Source: Porites lobata
Lineage: Eukaryota > Cnidaria > Anthozoa > Scleractinia > Poritidae
Length of the DNA: 64,000 nucleotides
NCBI GenBank assembly: GCA_942486035.1
Contig: CALNXK010000023.1
Coordinates: 3,159,501-3,223,500, forward strand
Reading direction: 5' to 3'
Shown: positions 57,332 to 64,000 of the stretch, piece by piece
How the letters are laid out: each line of letters opens with the position of its first letter
How positions within the stretch are numbered: position 1 is the stretch's first letter
Notes under the pieces: model-generated
Seen by the model: only the letters and a program-made list of their open reading frames with translations
Database searches by the model: none
Told to the model about the DNA's origin: nothing
Program-made: the position numbers and the translations under genes

Positions 57332-59089
57332 TCGTGTTGCGTTAGATAGTTAAGACCGTAACGCCAGTAACTGTTGAGAACACACAAATATTGTACTTTT
57401 GATGATAAAATCTTAGCGATTAGAGGAGAAATAATATTGCTATGTGTGAGTTATATTCGTATGTGGTGATATTATTAAAATAACTGAGATGGTGCGCGCG
57501 TTCTGATTTGTCAAAACAAAAACCTATGGTTTATTATACCGGTAAACCTGTAGAAAAAGGCATCCAGACCACGAGCCAATACAAACCAGATATCGATCTG
57601 CAAACAACAATTTGGAAAAGCTAAAAAACAGAACAATTTACTTACCCAGTCCCTCTCTCTATAAAAAAGCGTTGGTTTCCACTATTAAGTTCTGCTATTC
57701 GCTACTACTACCATAGTTTTAAATGTCATCAAGACCAATGGTCAAGACCGACCAATATAACACTCAAATATAGTGAAACCTGGATAAGCGGCGGCACTCT
57801 CGATGGTGCCTTACACAGATTTATTCAACAATATCTGTGGTTAGTAAACGCATGCGACCCTAGTCTGGTTTTCATATCATTGTCACAATCGTCTCGATTC
57901 CAGTTTTGGGACGATTGAATCAATCGGCAATCGACCGAAATATGTCTTGTTAAGTTCAATCCAAACGATTGCTGATCTGGATAGTACACGTCATCAGTAT
58001 GGAATTTCTGCGCTTGTTTCTCAGACGTCATTTGGCGGGGAAACCAGTGGTAGCGTCGCCGAATGTCGGCTGTCTTCTCAGGCTAGATGAATTGCCGCCT
58101 TAAATTAATGTTTTGGTAATGAACGAATATTAAGAGGAATACAATTCCACGCCTTTGCACCAGTTGCAGAGGAAAACGACTTAATTCTCTGCTGTGTTCT
58201 CGAATTTTGAAAAAAAAAAAAAAAAAAAAAAACACAACTGCTCCGCACCCGCCTTAGTTTTCTCTTCGCCTTCTTTTCGTCACCGGGCGGGACTGCAACA
58301 TTTTTTCGTTAAACAAAATCAGAGGACAGTTTAGCGGGCGTTTGATTTGTTTAATCACGGGTATAATATATGGAAATCAGCCTACTTCCATTTTCCACTT
58401 CTATCCAGGCGACTACTTCGCCCCAGTCGTCTGGATTTTCCCTCATCCCATTAGCTGTCCCCTTGTGATCGTCTCGATCGCTTAAACACTTCTTGTGACG
58501 ACTCGGGCGATTGAGACGAGCTAGCGTTCTATAAGAACCAGACTTCACTGACGCTAGTGTCAGTTACAAAGGGTGCCCCAGGGGTGTGGCATGGAATAAG
58601 GGTCACAGGGTCACAGTAGTCGTGGGGCAAGACGCACAAAAACCAGGAAGAACACCAAAACAAAGAGGAGGAGAAAACCAACGTATGTCCATTAGTTTTT
58701 TAATTTCTAGATAAGTAAGAAGTACTAAATAAATATTCATATTTCAGGGAATTTTCTCTGATTTTGACTACCTAACTACTTGTTAAACGTAAATCACATT
58801 TCCTTCAGTACAATTATGGGTGAATTCATTTGCCTGTTGGAGTAGTTATATTATACGGTTAGAAACAATGAAAAATTCCAAAGAGCAAATACAACAGCTA
58901 AACCGTATGCTGCAAATATATATTTATATATGATATATAAAGATATAATTCATATATCCTTTATTTCAATCTCGTAAATGTCCTGAGATACATAAGATTT
59001 AGCATTTTAATTACTTAAGACAAACATTAAAAAGTCCTTACCCGTAAATTACTCTTTCTTCCAACGTCTTTTACAACTTTTATAATTGG
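57332..59089. other. No gene recognised
   Basis: A poly-A run lies at about 58209-58231 and an AT-only stretch at 58917-58960. The frame at 58351-58548 (-) has no recognised domain and overlaps CGTCTCGATCG-type inverted words, so it looks repeat-derived. Confidence 0.4.
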
Positions 59090-59254
59090 CCATTTGCACA
59101 TCTCCCATAATATACCTTGTTTGTCCCGTAAAATTTTGCATAAGCATTGTATTTTATTTCTCTTGGGACAACTGTAATACCCAGGAGAAATTAAAAACAA
59201 AGGTTATGCAAAGGTTTGGGTGGCAAACAAGGTGTATTATAGATGTGCAAATGG
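59090..59254. mobile_element. Short fold-back MITE, CCATTTGCACATC ends
   Basis: CCATTTGCACATCTCCCATA, then ATATACCTTGTTTG, is mirrored by CAAACAAGGTGTATTATAGA and TGTGCAAATGG. Arms are about 34 bp with a few mismatches. No clear target duplication was found. Confidence 0.75.
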
Positions 59255-59335
59255 TGAATAATGGCGACTAGAAGAGATAGAAAGGACTGCAGCAAACTGT
59301 CTTTAAAGCTACGTACGTGAAACCGAAGTAACAAC

Positions 59336-59800
59336 TCCCCTGAACAATGTTGGGAGTTGTTGGCCAACAATGTTGCGTCCGTTTGGACGGGGCTAAAAGT
59401 TTGACCGGTATCAAACTTTGCACGACAACTCCCAACAACACGTAACAGGGTGTGCAAGAAGACGCAACATGTAACAACACTGTTGGGGTTGTTGGTCAAC
59501 AATGTTGCGTCCGTTTGGACGGGGCTAAAAGTTTGACCGGTATCAAACTTTGCACGACAACTTCCAACAACACGTAACAGGGTGTGCAAGAAGACGCAAC
59601 ATGTAACAACACTGTTGGGGTTGTTGGTCAACAATGTTGCGTCCGTTTGGACGGGGCTAAAAGTTTGACCGGTATCAAACTTTGCACGACAACTTCCAAC
59701 AACACGCAACAGGGTGTGCACGGAGACGCAACGTGTAACATCCAACATTGTTGGGATTTGTTGGCCAACAATGTTGCGTCTATTTGCACGTAGACGGACG
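59336..59800. repeat. 132-bp tandem repeat, about three copies
   Basis: The phrase GGGGCTAAAAGTTTGACCGG recurs at 59389, 59521 and 59653, exactly 132 bp apart. Because 132 is a multiple of three, one minus-strand frame (59191-59844) stays open through all copies with a 44-residue period. Words such as CAACAATGTTG are themselves palindromic. Confidence 0.9.
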
Positions 59801-59933
59801 CCGCTTGTCCGTTTTAGAGGGGAATCCACCTTCCAAAGAGTCATAGAAAAGCGACGACTAAAGAACAGCAGGGACCAACTACAAAATGTAAGTGGCCGTG
59901 TTATCGTGTCCGATGAGAGAGAGAGAGAGTTAA

Positions 59934-61743
59934 GGTGGCTCCGTGATTAACACAATAGCATTTAGCTGTGACAAATTTTCCGTCATAACTTTTTCGATTT
60001 TAACGCGATGGCTGCGAAACTTTGCAATTAACAACAGATATCATTCGGCAATAATACGAAATATTCCGATTTCATTGATGGCAAATATTTTTTGAGAAAT
60101 TAGCGCTTAAAAGGACCCTACTGTTCAAAGAAAATCGCGTCTAGTAAAAAAATTTGCTGATATTTTTTACTGAAATTTCTGGTATCGGCTTTAATTGATA
60201 TAATAAATATGCCAGAGGAATTTCAGAAAAATCGTTGGAGCAGAAGTCCGTAACTAAAAGTCGGTCAAAATTTAGCTGTGAAATTGTTTTGGAATTTCAA
60301 AAATAAATTACTATCAGGAAGAAGGAGACACCAGTTTCAATTTTCGGGACAAGCAACTTCAGTGTGTTTCCTAATTCTGAAAACAGTTGTCGATTGCCTA
60401 TCGTGCTATTCTTTAAAAGGTACTTTTCATTTTTTAGAAGCACTATAAATTGCTCCAAACTTTGCTCTGACATCGAATGACTTGTTCCTCGACATTTTTA
60501 AAATATCCCTTGGCAGTTTTGGTTCAAACTCCTGCTACATGCATTTTGATGTATTGCAAAGCATCCCCAACGGCTTTTCCTGCTTTACGTTGTTTCCAAT
60601 TCAGGAAAAAGGTATTGGGATTGTAAGCTACCTAGTATCGAAGCTCAGATAGAACTGTCCAGTACCTTTGTTTATGACCAGAAAATGAGCACGAGCGGCA
60701 GCTCTGCGAGAATTCGCACCTCAGCCAAGGGGACGAGTGACAATGATGCCCATGTCTGTGAACCGATCTGTATAAACATGTATTGCAGAGCAAAACATAA
60801 TAATCAAAAAAAAAATACCCATTCATTGAAGGAAGGAGTGACAAAAATTTCAGAGTTGTAAATTTATTCACGGGCAATATTTTTGCGATAATTTTATTTT
60901 GCACTGTGATGTTATTTGGTTCACAAGCATGGTCATCATTGTCGTTCGTCCCCTGAGTGAGGTGCGAATTCCACGCAGAACTGCCGCTCGTGCTCATTTT
61001 GTAGTCATAAACAAAGGTGCTGGACAGTTCTTTCTGAGCTCTGATACGAGGTGGCGTCCAATCTCAATACTTTTTTCCTGAGTTGAAGCAACGAACGGCA
61101 ATAAAAGTCGTTGAAAATGCACGGCAATACATCAAAATGTATGCAGCAGGAGTTTTAGCCAAAACTTCCAAGGGATATTTTAAAACTGTCGACGAACAAG
61201 TCATTCTACTTCAGAGCAAGGTTTGGAGCAATTTATAGTTCTTCTAAAACTAAAAAAGTACCTTTCAAAGAATGGCACGATAGGCAATCGGCTTTGTTTT
61301 AAGAATTAGCAAGCGTTGAATTTACTTGTCCCGAAAATTCAAACTGGTGGCTCCTTCTACCTGATAGTAATTTATTTTTGAAATTCCAAAACAATTTCAC
61401 TGCTGAATTTTGACCGACTTTTAGTTACGGACTTCTGCTCCAACGATTTTTCTGAAATTCCTCTGGCATATTTATTATATCAATTAAAGCCGATACCAGA
61501 AATTTCAGTAAAAATATCAGCAAAATTTTTACTAGACGCGATTTTCTTTTGAACAGTAGGGTCCTTTTAAGCACTAATTTCTCAAGAAATATTTACCATC
61601 AGTGAAATCGGAATATTTTGTGTTATTGCCGAATGATATCTGTTGTTCTTTGCCAAGTTTCGCAGCCATCGCGTTAAAAACCAAAAAGTTATGACGGAAA
61701 ATTTGTCACAGTTAAATGCTCTTGTATTAATTACGGAGCCACC
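59934..61743. mobile_element. 1.81-kb full-length fold-back with TTAA target site
   Basis: The whole element is one imperfect palindrome centred near 60839. The left end GGTGGCTCCGTGATTAA is mirrored by TTAATTACGGAGCCACC, and matches continue throughout (for example AGTCCGTAACTAAAAGTCGG near 60247 against CCGACTTTTAGTTACGGACT near 61415). TTAA flanks both ends (59930-59933 and 61744-61747). There is no coding frame. Arms are about 900 bp, so a transcript would form a very long hairpin. The target site fits piggyBac or Kolobok groups. Confidence 0.88.
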
Positions 61744-61747
61744 TTAA

Positions 61748-62050
61748 CTGTTACAGTAAGGTTCATGTGATTTGGAGGGTGGCTAGATTGTTTGCGATAT
61801 CGGGGATTTCAAACGTTAATGGTATTGTTTGTTGGCTTTCATACTGTTCACACATAGGCTGTTCAACTTGAACCTCCACTGGGTCTTTGCCCTCATCTCG
61901 CGGTGGAGGAATCTGTTTGAGATGTTAGTTAAAGAGTTAGTCCAAAACAAACATGGCACTAACGTTGAAGACCTTAGATTTAAAATGGGTTTCTTGAGTT
62001 TAAAAATTTCTCCAGTTTTACAGTGGCCAACCTCCAAGACTCACTCATCA
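61748..62050. other. No gene recognised
   Basis: The frame at 61829-62131 (+) has no recognised domain and runs into a MITE fragment, so it is not supported. Confidence 0.35.
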
Positions 62051-62330
62051 CTGGGGAGTTTAAGATACCACAACGGCGACTGCGGCGAAAACGTCGCCTT
62101 AAAAGTGGATTTGCCTTCTTCCAATCTCTAGTGTTATTCCAACTCATTTACTTTGTCAAATGCAGGCGACCTCTTCTGAGGCAGAACTCCTAAGAACCAT
62201 ACTCAAGTTCAGAGAGAGAAAGAAAATATCGTCGTCGCTTGTTTACGTCGTCCATAAAACGTAAAGTTAGGCATTTTCACATCGTAGTCCTGCAGTGACG
62301 GAAAATAAATGTACAAAAATCAATTTCCGC
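62051..62330. mobile_element. Partial MITE of the GACGGCGACG-ended family
   Basis: The left end is GGGGAGTTTAAGATACCACA followed by ACGGCGACTGCGGCGAAAAC, and the internal reverse-orientation phrase GTTAGGCATTTTCACATCGT is present. The right end is missing or degraded. Confidence 0.55.
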
Positions 62331-62627
62331 ATAACTTTCTAGAATCATCTCCGCCCGTAGAAATGCCGACATGGCCATTCAGATCCTATGCTAGTGTCGG
62401 AGTGAAGAAAGTTTCAACAGAGTGTAGCAGATAGTATATGAATGGGTCTGAAAATGAAGTGGCTGACCAATTCTCAATTTTAATTACGAGAAGCCAGGGC
62501 ACTCAGACAAACGCCATCGCGCCGCCTTCAAGCCCTTTTAGGTGAACACGCGCAAAGGCAAACGCAGCTGACAGCGGAACCGCGCCACCATATAGTCTGC
62601 CTCACAGACGTAATTTACCCTCCGTTC

Positions 62628-62843
62628 GTAAGTTAGGTCTGCGAAACAGCGCCGATATTCTTGTCCTGGCCCCCCAACGGACTCAACGAATTACCGAAAG
62701 TGCGTTTCAAATTTCCTTTCATCCTGACTGGCAAATCGACAATGGCTTTTTTAAAAGGCCAATCATGGCACGTACCTCAATTCCTGGTACACAAGTGGAG
62801 GCCCAGAACAAGGATTTCAGCGCTGTTTCGCAGACGGACTTAA
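62628..62843. mobile_element. Fold-back MITE with TCTGCGAAACAGCGC arms
   Basis: GGTCTGCGAAACAGCGCC, then TTCTTGTCCTGGCC, is mirrored by GGCCCAGAACAAGGATTTCA and CGCTGTTTCGCAGACGG. Arms are roughly 40 bp. A one-sided relative lies at 19690-19790. Confidence 0.65.
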
Positions 62844-62973
62844 CCAGAGTTTAGTTTCGTATGTGGCGCAGGCTAACCACCGTATTAACTTTTACTATGT
62901 GTCCGATCGATAAGGTGATGTCCGAGCTTGAGCTAAGGCCGTTAGCGGAAATGATCAGGAAATACTCGGTGCT

Positions 62974-63687
62974 TTGGGAAACATCTGTCACAGTGAAACA
63001 CCTGACAAAGAAAGCTTCTCCCGTGTTGCTAAATTTCACAAAATCGACGGCGAGATCCTCGAAGCCGAACCGAAACTGTACGCGAGTTTTCGTCGTATGC
63101 TCGGATTAGGCTGCATGACTGTTCCAGAAATGCTGCAGACAATGCACGACAATGATCTAACGACCAACATCAACTCTGGCCATGTTACGACAGCGACTAT
63201 ACCGTACATCAGAGGCACCTCTGAAACTATCACACGTATATTACAACCTGACAATATACGTGTTGCACACAAACCGATAACCACTTTACGACGACTACTT
63301 ACTAATGTCAAGGACAAAAGAGAAACGACAAACGGAAAAGACAAACTGGAGGAGAGACAGAGAGCAGTATACAAGAACAAATGCTGCGACTGCCAGTCTT
63401 CTTACATTGGTGAAGCCGGCAGAAACCTTAGCACGCGACTGATCGAACACAAAAAAGCGCCGTGACAAGGAATGCTGACGTCAGCAATCACATTGCTGAG
63501 CATCCTTTACAGACGAAACATCAAATTGACTGGGACTCTGCGATCATGTATAACTTATTCTACAGACTACTATCAACGTCTTACTTTAAAAAGCTGGTTT
63601 ACTAACTTAGAACAAAAGCCACTGAATCGTTGCCAACAGTCACCAGCGCCGTACAAACGTTTCATTGACGAGATCAAGCAAAACTAA
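62974..63687 (+). pseudogene. Penelope-like retroelement 3' region with GIY-YIG endonuclease
   Basis: The frame 62974-63465 contains TIPYIRGTSETITRIL and THKPITTLRRLL-like text, typical of the end of the Penelope reverse transcriptase. After it comes the GIY-YIG-type block YKNKCCDCQSSYIGEAGRNL with the R-x3-H residues (TRLIEHKKA). After a premature stop, homology continues in another frame to 63687 (SWFTNLEQKPLNRCQQ, APYKRFIDEIKQ). The short run between the two is readable only in a third frame, so there are at least two frameshifts. Penelope-like elements prime reverse transcription at a nick made by this endonuclease. The reverse transcriptase core is absent upstream, so the copy is 5'-truncated. 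The text at 62974-63190 is not one I recognise. Confidence 0.75.
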
Positions 63688-63912
63688 CTACGAGAGAACA
63701 ACTGGAGAACTGACAGTTTGACTAACAATAGACGACTGTTTAACTGTGACAATGGAAGGATCGAAACGCACCAATTCTGATTACGAGTCTTCATAGCCAA
63801 TAACACACGGCTTAACTGACAGACGACCAATAACATCACGATGTAATTGACCAATCAGATATATGACCAGAGTATAACACTATCAACTGACGTGATACAA
63901 CTCACTTTGACT

Positions 63913-63947
63913 CTGAAGATGACTACCACACAGGTTGTCGAAACGTC
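63913..63947 (+). ncRNA. Possible hammerhead-ribozyme core of the Penelope-like element
   Basis: CTGAAGA fits the conserved CUGANGA core. Next come a possible stem II (GACTAC against GTTGTC, one mismatch) with a 7-nt loop, then CGAAAC and GTC. Minimal hammerheads are known from Penelope-like elements. Helices I and III would be very short here, so activity is uncertain. Confidence 0.35.
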
Positions 63948-64000
63948 AGTCACTGTCAACAGCAACAGTCCTATTCAAGACTATGTTCACCCGGACGATC

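Noticed and set aside
58351..58548. 65-residue frame (minus) as a small gene
   Set aside because: The sequence has repeat-like inverted words and no supporting start context or domain; probably transposon-derived.
59191..59844. 217-residue minus-strand open frame
   Set aside because: Generated by a 132-bp tandem repeat whose period is a multiple of three; no domain, and it runs into a neighbouring MITE.

Overview
The window looks like nuclear DNA from an anthozoan cnidarian, most likely a stony coral. It is AT-rich, its genes are split by GT-AG introns, its tRNA-like genes carry no encoded CCA, and it is crowded with short non-autonomous DNA transposons (MITEs) and fold-back elements. The organism is inferred from gene style and repeat content, not from a database match.

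Genes. (1) 4755-6898 (+): a complete 148-residue E2 ubiquitin-conjugating enzyme in five exons, including a 33-nt intron and two micro-exons. (2) 8013-12372 (-): a three-exon secreted FAD polyamine oxidase of 505 residues with a signal peptide and a hydrophobic C-terminal tail. (3) 13527-24385 (-): a thirteen-exon, 1018-residue glycoside hydrolase of the GH63 clan, of the type found in bacteria and fungi. Three tRNA-Phe(GAA)-like genes sit in its introns, each with the same 30-nt insertion in the T-loop. (4) 56946-57194 (+): an 82-residue secreted protein with a mirror-symmetric six-cysteine pattern. In all four cases the reading frame carries cleanly through every exon junction proposed.

Repeat region. 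From about 34.1 to 52.6 kb there are no recognisable host genes. This stretch is a hierarchical tandem array: A blocks of roughly 1.2-1.4 kb, each followed by two or three B blocks of about 835 bp, with a very recent 2819-bp duplication at 40.9-46.5 kb. Several transposons have inserted into the array. Because intact copies of the target lie beside them, pre-insertion empty sites can be read directly and target-site duplications of 6, 9 and 4 bp (TTAA) defined.

Other mobile DNA. There is a broken tyrosine-recombinase element (49.2-50.4 kb) split by a MITE, a 1.8-kb fold-back with TTAA target sites (59.9-61.7 kb), MITEs nested in MITEs just upstream of the E2 gene, and the 3' part of a Penelope-like retroelement with a GIY-YIG domain and a possible hammerhead ribozyme core at the right edge.

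The host genes do not form an operon or an obvious pathway. The most unusual item is the trio of tRNA-Phe-like genes with a conserved extra hairpin in the T-loop.
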